Below, piece by piece: positions 42,546-53,060 of a DNA stretch of 64,000 nucleotides. Every line of letters begins with the position of its first letter. The first letter of the stretch is position 1. The position numbers and the translations under genes were made by a program. The notes below the pieces were generated by a model. That model was given only the letters and a program-made list of their open reading frames with translations, ran no database searches and was not told the DNA's origin. This DNA is from Chaetoderma sp. LZ-2023a (Eukaryota; Mollusca; Caudofoveata; Chaetodermatida; Chaetodermatidae): assembly GCA_034401795.1 (NCBI GenBank), contig CM067372.1:16090424-16154423 (forward strand), read 5' to 3'.

Positions 42546-43045
42546 ACCAGATTTGTTCAGTAACCTGGTGGGAAGGGGCAAGCCATAAATGCTACTTTTG
42601 ACCCTTGGAGAAAGATTTTAGACTTAACAACTTGACTAACGGAGACCTAAAAGGACCGTCAAGTTATCGAAACCGAATCACATTCGCGTCACTGCCCACC
42701 CCCTTTTTTCTCCTAAGAAAAGGGAGAGAACTCACGAACATGTATCTCGCCTGAAACACAAATATGCCAAGAGGGTTAACTGCTCCTTGCATATCCACAT
42801 GTATTAGCCTGGGAATGAGCATGAATATATAAGATGAATGAACATGATATATAGACATAATACAAAAAACTCTCACTTATGAATTACCTTATGATAACTG
42901 GACTTCAGACGTACCGCCTCCAACCATTCACTGGTCCGGCCATCAGTGACACAATCTGGTTGTCATCCTCACGCTCGACCATGCCTGCTTTAGGTTCTTT
43001 TCTAACCGAAGTGAAAAAAGGGTGAAGAGCAGTGTGGCCACTTAA

Positions 43046-44065
43046 CTATCGTCTCAAAACAGCTAAAGCGAGTGGACTGGCTGAGTCTGACACATCCCTC
43101 ATATAGTAATCCGTAAATGAGGACTCACAGTGCCATTGTGCAACGGCCATGATGTCCTCTAACGGAACACCACTGTAAAGGGCGGTCGAGGCGGCTATTC
43201 CTCGAACATTGTGTGCCCTTACGCCTTGCACCTGGTGCCCAGTCGGCATCTCATGAGTAGTCTGAATGCATTCGTCTACCCAACGAGAGATAGTATCCAT
43301 GGATGCGGCGCCATAAGGCTTCTTATGACAGATCCATAGATGTCTATCGTTCGACCGTAACGAGTCAGTCCGTTTCTTGTACTTAGTCAAAGCACGGACC
43401 GGGCACCAGACACTGGCATCATGATCAAACCTAGTTAACTTCGGTATTATGATCGGTTTGCCGGGATATCTCAAAGATTGATTCTTTGACATAAACTCTG
43501 CTCTTGGCAGAAGACGCAGACCCTCTCCAGAGACAATAAATCGGTCCCTCTCTGCCGAAAGCGCATGGATCTCACTGCGCCTTCTAGCTGAGGAAGCTGC
43601 CAATAGAAAGACCGCCTTTAGAGTCAAATGCTTTAGACTAGCCGAACACAACGGTTCGAAAGGGTGCTTGGCCAGTACATTAAGCACTAAAGATAGACTC
43701 CAGGCTGGAATGACTACCGGTTGTCTCAGTCGGAGATTGCTCATTCCCTTCACCATCACATTTAACTGGGCCACCTCTGGACTATCCCTGTTGGCTAGAC
43801 AAGGGATAACTGATGCCAAAGCTGACTTGTATCCAGCAATTGTGACGGGAGCTAGTCCTGAAAAGAACAGCTCACAGAGAAAGTCTGCTATTTGCTGAAT
43901 AGTGGATTGAAAGGTATCAATACCCTTTTCTTCACACCAGTCTGCAAATCTGTTAACCTTGTTGTTATATGACTTGAAGGTTGACCTCCTTCTCGCAGCC
44001 GCGATGAAATCAGCAGCTTGTCGAGAAAAGCCTTCCGACGTGGAACGTTGTTTGATAACATCCAC
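43046..44065 (-). CDS. DIRS E tyrosine recombinase, intact
   Basis: 339 residues from MDVIKQRSTS at 44065, overlapping the RT frame by 178 nt. All catalytic positions are present: Arg in ARRRSEIHAL (161-163), His285 and Arg288 in HNVRG, His312 in AQWHC, Tyr321 in FTDYYM. The N-terminal core-binding part has KSYNNKVNRFADWCEE. It is colinear with copy D YR from its residue 41 onward, ending LALAVLRR against LALSILKK. It is the only undamaged gene of this copy. Family 2 may also start further upstream, as inferred for family 1. Confidence 0.93.
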   Translation of the reverse strand: MDVIKQRSTSEGFSRQAADFIAAARRRSTFKSYNNKVNRFADWCEEKGIDTFQSTIQQIADFLCELFFSGLAPVTIAGYKSALASVIPCLANRDSPEVAQLNVMVKGMSNLRLRQPVVIPAWSLSLVLNVLAKHPFEPLCSASLKHLTLKAVFLLAASSARRRSEIHALSAERDRFIVSGEGLRLLPRAEFMSKNQSLRYPGKPIIIPKLTRFDHDASVWCPVRALTKYKKRTDSLRSNDRHLWICHKKPYGAASMDTISRWVDECIQTTHEMPTGHQVQGVRAHNVRGIAASTALYSGVPLEDIMAVAQWHCESSFTDYYMRDVSDSASPLALAVLRR

Positions 44066-45860
44066 GCAGTCAATTTGAACATTTCGGGACGCTCATGTAG
44101 GAAGCGTCCCTTGGCCTGGGAGATTATGTTCGGAATCTCGGGCAATTGCACTGGGTTTTCCACCAGCAGATCTAGCAGATCCGTGAACCACGCCCTGCTT
44201 GGCCAATATGGCACTATTAGCAGGACCAGACACGGTTCCTCCCTGATCTTCAGTAATACCTTCGGCAGAAGGATGGTGGGTGGGTACGCGTAAGCGTGCA
44301 TCCCCCTCCAGCTTATCGCCAGAGCGTCTGTATCGACGGCATTTGGATCTGGAATCGGCGAGACATAAGTCATGATTTGAGCATTTTCCTTTATGGCGAA
44401 CAAGTCCACGTTGGGTTTGCCCCAATGTTCGAAGATCCTTCGTAGAATTGGAGGGTTGAGGGACCATTCTGTTGGCAGAATTCTCTGTCTGCGAGACAAA
44501 GCATCCACCAGAATGTTCAATCGGCCAGGAATGTGAGCTGCTTTCAAAACAACCGAGTAATTCCTGCACCATTGAATCAAGTGCCACACTTTGATACAAA
44601 GTGTTGGTGACCTGGTCCCGCCTTGGCGATTTATGTATGATACTACCGTCCAATTGTCTGACCGTATCAATATCACCTTGCCCCTGATCATCGGAAGAAA
44701 CTCTTCCAACGTCAGTTCCACTGCCATCATTTTCAACAGATTGATATGCAGCTGACTCTCCAGGAGAGTCCATGTGCCCGAGACCTGGTGTTCTCCCAGG
44801 CAGGCACCCCACCCTTCCAGCGACGCATCCGTGTACACGGACAGCTGGGGGCGAGGTAGGTGCAGCGAAACCCCTACTAGGAGATTCTGACGCTGTTTCC
44901 ACCATAGCAGATGCGATATTATCGGCTCCAAAACTGGCACCAGTTTTGACAGGGGTTCTGTTCTCTGTTTCCACAGAGACATCAGATACAACTGGATAGG
45001 TCTTCTCATTAGAGCAGCGAACGGGATCACCTGCTCCATGGAGACCATCATTTCCAGCATCTGAAGAAACCGCCTCGCCTGAACGTGGTTTCCCACTCGA
45101 AAACTCTTGAGGATGGCTAACAGAGACACCACTCTGGGCTCTGACGGGTAAACCCTGCCCTCCTCGAGATCGAATCGCATCCCCAAATAAACAAAATGTT
45201 GAGTGGGCGTCAACTTGGATTTCTCCTTGTTGACTATCCAGCCTAGATCTGAAAGTAACTTCAGAGTCAGAGCAGTATCCACGTTCAACCTGGCTGCCGA
45301 GTCTGCCTTGAGCAGCCAGTCGTCTATGTAGGTGTGTAGCGTCACATTCTCTTTTCTGAGAAACGCTGTCACCGCAAGGACCACTCATGTGAAAACCCTC
45401 GGAGCTGTCGACAGGCCAAACGGGAGAACAGTAAACTCCCATACTTGATTCTGAAACGCAAATCTCAGAAACCTGTGCCAACTCCGGTTCATTGGAATGT
45501 GGAAATATGCATCTTTCAGATCGATCGACACACACCACATTCCCTTCCTCAATCCCGTCATTACCGATCTCGGCGTTTCCATCTGGAACAGAGGCGTATG
45601 GATAAACCAATTTAATGGCCTGAGATTGAGTATGGGGGATGCTCTTGGGGACAAGGAACATGTTTGAATAGAAGCCTGGAGTGTTCCGGTTCGCTGGTTT
45701 TATTGCTCCCTTCAGAAGCAAACCCGACACTTCCTTTTGCACGGCTTCTAACTTGTCTGGCTCCCTTGGTACGTGTGTCCAGACAGGTGCCAAAGACAGA
45801 TTTTGTGGCGGAAAGTCCCACCACTCCGGCATGTAACCCTGGGATAACCATCCCAGGACC
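43888..45860 (-). pseudogene. DIRS E RT-RNase H, stop plus frameshift
   Basis: The main open part 43888-45384 (498 codons) holds YIDDWLL, VYTDASLEGWGACLG, IRSDNWTVVSYINRQGG, HIPGRLNILVDALSRR and the post-RNase H domain (VDLFAIKENA, DALAISWRGMHAYAYPP). Upstream, 45385-45654 carries SIDLKDAYFHIPMNRS and LPFGLSTAPRVFT, followed by a TGA where family 1 has Arg. A deletion/frameshift near 45650 separates it from the N-terminal part (EWWDFPPQNLSLAPVW, GFYSNMFLVPKS). The RNase H LVDALSRR has Val where LADS is usual, but the Asp is kept. Confidence 0.9.
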
Positions 45861-46088
45861 AGACTGTCTGACGTCACACCTCGCCAGGCCTCGACGAAAC
45901 GCATGAGTCTTCCACCCACCATAGACACCTCAACGTCTAACGGGGTTGTCCGGCTCGCGGTCCGCTCCCCCCCTCTCTTAACGAGAGAGAGAGAACCATT
46001 TCGGTCTCGGCACGGCGGGTATAACTGGCACTGCTGTTCCTGTCGCACAGGTGCGGACCAGGCGGATATGAAGGGAGCTCTCGTACCC

Positions 46089-48912
46089 TCAGGTACGATG
46101 CGCTCCCTTCTGTCCGCCCTTGGAGGACTTACCCATACCCTTCCCCTTGCCCTTCCCGCTTCTAGGGCAGTCAGGAGCAACCTTGGGGAGGGTAGGAGCC
46201 TCTACAACCTTCCTGGCTTTCTTAGCCGGCGGCGGCTGAGAAAATCCAGCTGAAGCAGAAGTTGCAGCAGGCTTAGCTTTCGCCTTGCCCTTATGCTTCT
46301 TCTGCTTCTTTGGAGGTTGGCCAGCTAGCAGTTTCCCCACAGCCCCTAGTGCGTGCGCTTGCCGCACTAGCTCCAGCTGTAGGTTGACCGCCAACCGATT
46401 CTGCGCGATGCTGGCCATATCCTCTAGGATGGCCCGCGCTTGGCCACCGAAGATGCTAGGCCCTGTCAGGGGCGTCCCAAGAAGACGCTCCCTGACTGCC
46501 GTAGCCGGACGCATATGGTCAATAACCATTTGCCTCCTGGATTTGGTCACACGTGCCTGCACCCTTGCCAGTGCGTCCATAGACAGCACCAAGCCGTCAT
46601 TAACGCACGAAAGCGCCACAGGTGGCACAGGGTGGCCTGCCCCCGCTTCAGCCCACACCGACTGAAGGAGACGATAAGAGTGGTTGACAACTCTATGAAC
46701 CATGGATCCAGTCCCACTGACTGGATCCGGGCCGCGGGCAAGATCCCCGTCCGAATCGATGCAACCGACGGACGGGGCGCATCCTCCTCGGCCGTGGCCG
46801 AAACCACAGATGGGTCCACCCTGGCTAGCCAAGCCAGAGCCTCGGACCAGTCTATTTCCGAGGAGGAAACACCCGCAAACACGTCACCCGTTGACGCGCT
46901 CACAGGCCTGGCAGCCACGGCCTCCCGGCAAGGAGCCGCAGCTGACACACCAGGCACTCCGGTACCACCTGGTTCCGCCGCCACCCCATGAACCATACCA
47001 GTCCATGGGATAGGTCCGCACGGAAAACCGTACGGACTCGTAGCGGACGCGGAACCGTGGCCAAACACGGGCGCCAACGGCACCCCATGTCCGACCGCCG
47101 GACCGGGCGAGATAGGCGAGTATCACGCCCGGCCCGGCACACCGGTCACCGTGCCAGCTGGTGCCAAACCAACCGACACGGAACCGGTGCCCGGTACCAG
47201 ATTGGCCTCAACCACAGGCGGAGCCGCTGCCCTGGCTTGCGCCAAGCCAGACAGATGGAGGGCGGTTCCGTCCAGGATGGAATCGACCTCCATATGCTCC
47301 ACCCGTGGCATCACAGGCCGCAGCAATAACTCCTCCTCGGCCTCCTCGTCTTCAGACTCCGAAGAGTCGTCACCAGACGAGGAAACCGCGGAGCCGTCCT
47401 GGCGGACGGCTACCACACCTGACGGACCGGCCACCGCTATTGGACCACCCGGAGGTGGCCGCAGAGAGACAGAACCCGCCAGGCCGGAGCCAGATGCGAC
47501 TGCCAGGGGGCCGTACGAAACGGCCCCCTCGGTAATAATAATAATAATAATACAGCATTTGTAAAGCGCCATGTGTCAATGTCAATTTTCAAAGGCGCTT
47601 GTGAAGAGATGTGTTTTTAATTTTTGTTTGAAATCATTAATTGATTGGATGGATTTGATGTGGACAGGTAGCTGGTTCCATAGTCTCGGAGCCACAACAC
47701 TGAAGGCTCTGTCCCCACAGGAGCGTAAATTCGATCGCGGAATTTGGAGCAATAGCTTATCCACAGAACGAAGTCTGCGACATGGATCATATGTCAAGAG
47801 AAGTTCCTGCAAATAGTCGGGAGCGTTGTTGTTTAGACATTTCCAAGTCAAGAGCAGAATCTTGAACTCAATCCGTTTCCGGATGGGGAGCCAATGAAGA
47901 TCTTTCAAAATTGGTGTTATGTGATGACGCTTTTCGACCTTGACTACCAGACGAGCCGCAGCATTTTGCACATATTGCAGTTTATCAAGGGATTTTTCGG
48001 TGATGCCATATAAGAGACTGTTTCCATTGTCCAATCGTGATGTGATAAACGCGTGAACAAGTGTCTCTGTGGTCTGATATGTCAGCACATTTCTGATGGA
48101 ATTAATGTTACGCAAATGGTAAGTCGCAGATTTGCACACAGAGCTTACATGTGCATCCATATTCATAGCCTGGTCTAGATACACGCCCAAGTTCCTAGCG
48201 GATGTAGTTGCCGGGATCACGCTGTCAACTAACTGAACTTCCGTAGTGCCGATTTTGCTGCGTTGTTGATTTGTCGCTATGATAAGGAACTCAGTCTTGT
48301 CTGGATTGAGTTTTAGCTTGTTCTTGGTCATCCACCGGCTAATATCGGCGACGCATGTTCGGACCTGTTGTAGAGCTGATGTTTCCTGACAAGGTATGTT
48401 AGGCTTAAATGTTAGATAAAGCTGCGTGTCATCTGCGTACATATGCACCTGAAGGTTATGTCGCCGCACTATATCTGCTATAGGAGCAGAGTAACCAGTC
48501 CAGAACCCTGTCCAAGGACAGGGTCCGTACCAGGCATGGAGAGAAACTGCTCCCCAACCTTCGGTAGCAGTGACGACACCAGCATAGGCAGAATGCTATG
48601 CAGGAAACCCTGCATAGCCGGACCGAACCACGCCGGCGGTGCCATCTCCGCCACCTCCAGCTGGGGACGTGGAGCGCCCCCACCGGCCGAACCGGACGCT
48701 CCACGATTTAACCTCGGACCGCCTGACCCCGCGTCAGACCCAGCCACATCCTTCTGGCCAAGGAACTTCACCATCATATCGACGGACCACACTGCGCACA
48801 CATTACATCTATGATCAAGGTTACAGGGCATACACCTAAAACAGACATGGTCCTTAAACACGACGCGTACAAACTTATGGCACTCATCACATGATGGCGG
48901 GGCTGGCTTGGC
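46089..48912 (-). pseudogene. DIRS E Gag-like ORF1, split by a LINE and by internal loss
   Basis: The N-terminal part (48500-48912) has the seven-Cys motif SCDECHKF, HVCFRCMPCN, RCNVCAVW with the same spacing as family 1, right after a splice-acceptor-like TTATTTTATAG. The LINE at 47534-48500 interrupts it. The middle part (46547-47530) has STGDVFAGVSSSEIDWSEAL; the region with REVxxRC and the YKRYG box seen in relic F is absent, and the frame changes near 46690. The end (46089-46720) has GPSIFGGQARAILEDM and a Lys-rich tail (KKQKKHKGKAKAKPA, GKGKGKGMGKSSKGG), where family 1 is Arg/Gly-rich. Confidence 0.85.
47534..48500 (-). mobile_element. 5'-truncated LINE 3' end (CR1/L2/Jockey-like RT) nested in DIRS E
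   Basis: An open frame 47582-48469 (295 codons) starts inside the RT palm: ADIVRRHNLQVHMYADDTQLYL with the YADD catalytic box just upstream. It continues through WMTKNKLKLNPDKTEFLI and the C-terminal LAARLV-type LINE block (LDKLQYVQNAAARLV, HHITPILKDLHWLP). It ends with FKQKLKTHLF and a tail of ATT trinucleotides (47535-47553 on plus as TAATAATAATA). The left part of the element is missing, as is usual for target-primed LINE insertion. Clade is a guess. Insertion into Gag inactivated copy E. Confidence 0.9.
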
Positions 48913-49433
48913 CTATAAAATAAGCACAAACCTACAATAAGCAAGCGGAACGAGACACGGATAAAAGGCAGACAATTAATTTTCAAATAAATTGACCATA
49001 AATTAAATGTAACCCTCCCACACCCCACCCCGCAATGTTACAGCAAAGATCGCATTGATTATGACGACAAGAACGAGGCAGGCATAAATACACCCATAAT
49101 TGATCCTCCAGGATGTATCAAGCTCCAGGAATCATATCGCATAGCATTCGGGGTATATTTACCAATCAAAATAAATCATACTCCTACCGAAAGCCGACAC
49201 GATATGTGAAGAAACAACAAAATGTAACACACTGCTGTAGCACACGGTAAAACCGCAGACCACGCATCTCTCAAGAATTTTTACACCACCGATCATTGCA
49301 AACCGATCGTGATCACACGTAAACTTGACCATTCCAAAGTTTTCTGGTACCATTTTTAGTACGCAGCACCCAGAACAGATGCACGAATTAATGAAAACAT
49401 TTTCTTCACATAAACATCCGAGCCTCACGGGTG

Positions 49434-49441
49434 TGACGTCA
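49434..49441. promoter_or_regulatory. Palindromic CRE in family 2 leader
   Basis: TGACGTCA inside CGGGTG-TGACGTCA-CCCG, in the leader of copy E, comparable in place to the family 1 sites. Confidence 0.5.
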
Positions 49442-49816
49442 CCCGCTCGGACCTTACGGAAACGATGTCAGCCGATATTCGTGTTAGAAATACCGTAGCA
49501 AACACCTATTTTCATATCTGCCGATCGCCTGTTGGGGTTTAAAGAAGGCGATCGTCTGGCATATCTCGTTGTTAGCACACGTCCCAGATTCTATGGGGTC
49601 GGAAATTGGGACACAACGAAATTTAGAGACCTAAGTCTTTTAACTATGGATAATAAGGAATTATACAACCTGGTCTTTATTGGCGGTATTCTCCATTTTA
49701 TCCAGTTAGATCCTTCTAAGAACGCACAACTATCAATTCACAGATAAGACTTAGATTTCCTTTCACAAAAACTTAAAATCTTTCCTGCAAAAAAACCCCA
49801 TGGACAGCTCTTGTTG

Positions 49817-49975
49817 CTATGCAAACAAGAATGAGCTCTATGGTAGACGGGTACTCGGCGGTTGGGAGCCGAGTACCCGGTTCCAAGGAGTCGGTAAAGC
49901 TTTCTAAGTCTATAGTCCTAGAGCCAGCTGTCAAGGCCAGCTGTGTATCAGAAAGTAACAGAATGGTGAGTATTG
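49817..49975. repeat. DIRS E right inverted terminal repeat
   Basis: Partner of 42232-42387. The hairpin GGTACTCGGC-GGTTGGGA-GCCGAGTACC is at 49850-49877, and GAATGGTGAGTATTG lies near its end. The short ORF 49819-50001 is a shadow. Confidence 0.92.
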
Positions 49976-50082
49976 ATCGAATGAGAATGGTGGTTCTCTA
50001 AGACTTGTCATCTTATGTCCATACCTCCTAACCGTAACTTTAATGACTAAATTTTAACAAGAATATTGAAATATTTGCTTAG

Positions 50083-50217
50083 TGAATGTCTATTTGCAGG
50101 CCAAGTGAAACTATTTTTGAAATTTTACCACTGGAATGGCTGGCTCGGTTATGCAGCCAGTCATTCCAGTGGTAAATATTAAAAAACAGTCTTCTCTTGA
50201 CCAGCAAATAGACATTC
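50083..50217. repeat. Foldback element 4
   Basis: Arms GAATGTCTATTTGCAGG...CCACTGGAATGGCTGG and complement CCAGTCATTCCAGTGG...GCAAATAGACATTC. This is the best-preserved member of the family. It lies 124 bp downstream of exon 1 in gene direction. Confidence 0.82.
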
Positions 50218-50341
50218 CTCTCGACCCCTGCATACGCCAGTTTCGGTCGTCTTCGCCATGAAAGGGTTAAAGAATCTCTGTGTTGTGGCCCCAGAAGCAG
50301 GTGGTCACAATAGACAGGTCAGCGTTATCTACTATCCTTAC

Positions 50342-50445
50342 TTATCCAAGCAGTGGCGGCTCCAACTGACAGTGCCGCTTGTAGCTGCTGTCCAACATAC
50401 ACATTCACATCATATCCCGCTGCCTCGCATAACTTAGCTCCATTG
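50342..50445 (-). CDS. Host gene exon 1 (first recognised): C-type lectin domain first half
   Basis: The 104-nt exon runs from acceptor TTACCAG (AG at 50446-50447) to donor GGATAA|GTAAGG (GT at 50340-50341). It enters in phase 2 and leaves in phase 1. The product is NGAKLCEAAGYDVNVY, VGQQLQAALSVG, ATAWI. It matches the CTLD alpha1/alpha2 region (A.xLCxxxGYDVxxx..QLxxAL), with the Cys that pairs with PYIC of exon 2. The splice joins I-S-YNTIG. The frame stops shortly after the donor, which supports it. Earlier exons (signal peptide and first CTLD strands) were not found. Confidence 0.8.
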
Positions 50446-50689
50446 CTGGTAAGAAAGAGTGTTACGGGTTAATATGTCATTCTCAATTCACTGCAGGTTT
50501 CTCGCATGTTTTCTTAATGCTGCTTCCGTAACATCATTAGTTAAGTGACTATACAGATGAATAAAACAAGATGCCTCTGCAGAATTAGGATGACATTTTG
50601 GCCAAACACTATCTCAAATGAAGAGCTTAGATCAACGTACAGATCAATGTACAGATCATAAATAAGCATAAATGTTTCCAAAATAAACA

Positions 50690-52498
50690 CAGCAAGAGGC
50701 CCAAGTGGCGCTCACCTGGACCATTGGCTTTTAAACCATTTGCATATAAATAGACATGATGGATGACTTTCAGAAAATCCAAGATGGCCACCAAAAAATT
50801 GACCAATCAAGACTTGTTTAATATGTTGAAGCCTACCGTCATAGGATCGTTCAAACCAAGTTTTGTTGAAATCGGGTTAATCAGAGATTGCTGCGAAAAC
50901 ATTGACCTATCAAAATTCTGAATAGAATTTCTAGAGGCTACGACAATAGGATCCTTCCAGCCAAAATTGGTTGAAATTACCCAAGCGATTAATGAGGAGT
51001 AGCATTTTATATGAATTCCCATTTATCGGAAAACCCAAGATGGCCACCATCAAAATCAAGCCGTCAAAATTCTGTATACAAATTCTGAAACGCACAGGCC
51101 TAGGGTTCTTCCAGCTGGGTTTGGTTGAAATCGGCCAAGCGGTTAATGAGGAGTAGCCTTTTAACTGATTTCCCAAAATATTCAGAAAATCCAAAATGGC
51201 CGCCGGAAAAATTGACCTATCAAAATTCATTATGCATCTTCTAAAGCCTACCGCCCTAGGTTCGTTCCAGCCAGTCTGGTTGAAATCGCCGAAGTAGTTA
51301 ATGAGTTGACGATTTTCAGCCATTTTTCGGAAAATTCAAGATGGCCACGGAATAAATTGAAAATTCTATATACAAGCTCTGAAGCATAGAACTTTAGGGT
51401 CCTTCCAGCCGAGTTTGTTTGAACTCGTTCAAGCAGTTAATGAGGAGTAGTCTTCTAACTTATTTTACAAAATTTTCAGAAAATCCAAGATGGCCACCAG
51501 AAAAGCGGACCAATCAAAATTCTGCATACAAGTTCTGAAATCTACCAGCCTAGTATCCTTCCGGCCAAGTCTGGTTGAAATTGCTTAAACAGTTAATGAG
51601 GAGTAGCGTTTTATACGACTTCCCGCCATATTTCAGAAAATCCAAGATGGTTGCCGGAAAAACTGACCAATCAAAATTCTGTACATAGGTTCTGAAGCAT
51701 ACTAGGGTGGGGTTCTTCCATCCAAGTTTGAGTGCAATCGGCCCAGTGGTTATCAAGGAGTAGGCTTTTAAGTGATTTCCAGAAATTTTCAGAAAATCCA
51801 AGATGGCCACCGGAAAAATTAACCAATCAAAATTCTGTACACAAGTTTTGAAACCTACCAGCCTAGTATCCTTCCAGCCAAGTCTGGTTGAAATTGCTCA
51901 CACAGTTAATGAGGAATAGCGTTTTAAACGATTCGCCGCCATTTTTCAGAAAATCCAAGATGGCCACCGGAAAAATGGACCAATCAACATTCTGTACTTA
52001 ATATCTAAAGAATTCCATGCTAGGGTTCTTTCATCCAAATTTGATTGAAATCGGCCAAGTGCTTATCGAGGAGTAGGCTTTTAAGTGATTTCCAGAAATT
52101 TTCAGAAAATCCAAGATGGCCACCGGAAAGATTGACTAATCAAAATTCTGTATAAAAGTTCTGAAACATACCAGCGTACAATCCTCCCAGCTTGGTCTGG
52201 TTCAAATTGTCCAAGCAGTTAATGAGGAGTAGCGTTTTAAGCGATTTCGCAAAACTTTTCAGAAAATTTTAAATGACCAACGAAAAAATTGACCAATTAA
52301 AATTCTGTATACAAGTTCTAAAGTCTACCCACATAGGGTCCTTCCAACCAAATTAGGTTGAAATCTGCCAAGCGGTTACTGAGGAATAGCATTTTAAAGC
52401 AAAAGTTGAGGGACAGACGGGCGCCGAATGGACAGACGGATGGCGGACAGTCGCCATACCATAAGCTCACTTGGCCATTCTGGCCAGGTGAGCTAAAA
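50690..52498. repeat. Tandem 155-160-bp repeat element with inverted ends, copy 2
   Basis: About 11 units, each with GACCAATCAAAATTCTGTAT, TTCTGAAACCTACC, CCTTCCAGCCAAGT, TTAATGAGGAGTAGC and AAAATCCAAGATGGCCACC. It opens AAGAGGCCCAAGTGGCGCTC then ACCTGGACC. It closes GGACAGTCGCCATACCATAA then GCTCACTTGGCCATTC then TGGCCAGGTGAGCTAA. The open and close are partly inverted. No long ORF; class unknown. Confidence 0.88.
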
Positions 52499-53060
52499 AC
52501 ATGTTAATTAGTACAATTTTGAACTTATGCAGCCATATCCTCCAATCAAATCAAGTCCAGAATATTCCAGAATACATTATGTTATATTTTGTTTTGGAAA
52601 CATGTTAATGTAATGGAGTAATTGTATTACTGATACATATTTCTGTATTTCCGTTTCAGCAGTAAGCATGTTTTTTGGGAAGTCAGGGTTAATTACTTAG
52701 TATATTCTATATTAGCCTATCTAGCATTGCTATATCCGTGTTTACATCCGTGACACATTTTTTCAATGCACTTTTGTTGAGCGGAGATATGTCAGCTTTC
52801 TGATTGGTTAATTAGTAATGGTAAGCCATCCGATTGGTTGATGATCTTCTCGTCCATTTAGCGCAGCTGACGTGAACATCGATCATGAGAAATTCTTGGA
52901 ATTGACAAGATTGACTTTGATTGCAAACTTTGTTTCGTGCCGCTTATTGTTAAGCGCATAGTCGCTTGCTATCATGCAGTATATTAAATTCTGATGTCTG
53001 GATTTCTTGACTGCAGTGACAGATAATGACCATGGCTAGAGGATAGGTTAGTTCCACATT
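52499..53060. other. Unassigned spacer with CCAAT/CRE-like motifs
   Basis: No coding sequence recognised. GATTGGTT occurs at 52802 and about 52832 (inverted CCAAT boxes), with GCTGACGTGA at about 52866. This could be promoter-like, but no adjacent first exon is visible. Confidence 0.3.

Larger units (their letters stand above)
42194..49988 (-). mobile_element. DIRS retrotransposon copy E, family 2, full length with nested LINE
   Basis: About 7.8 kb, of which nearly 1 kb is a nested LINE end (47534-48500). Same plan as family 1: left repeat 42232-42387, hairpin 42415-42435, ICR 42443-42545, a 3' non-coding part (42546-43045), YR, RT-RNase H, Gag, leader (48913-49816, with CRE at 49434-49441) and right repeat 49817-49975. 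Its DNA ends differ from family 1, and its proteins align only moderately. The ends read ATGCAGGAAATTTC (left) and GATCGAATGAGAAT (right), without an obvious target duplication. It sits in the phase-1 intron that splits the CTLD, in sense. Confidence 0.93.

Noticed and set aside
47534-47560. TAATAATAATA run as an independent microsatellite
   Set aside because: It abuts the LINE 3' end in the right orientation and is better explained as its tail.
1-49988. LTR retrotransposon assignment for the large elements
   Set aside because: Terminal repeats are inverted, there is an ICR, no aspartic protease or DDE integrase, and a tyrosine recombinase is present: DIRS order.
52799-52880. CCAAT/CRE-like cluster as the promoter of the host gene
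   Set aside because: Position upstream of exon 1 is suggestive, but no first exon, signal peptide or TATA/Inr was found between it and 50445.
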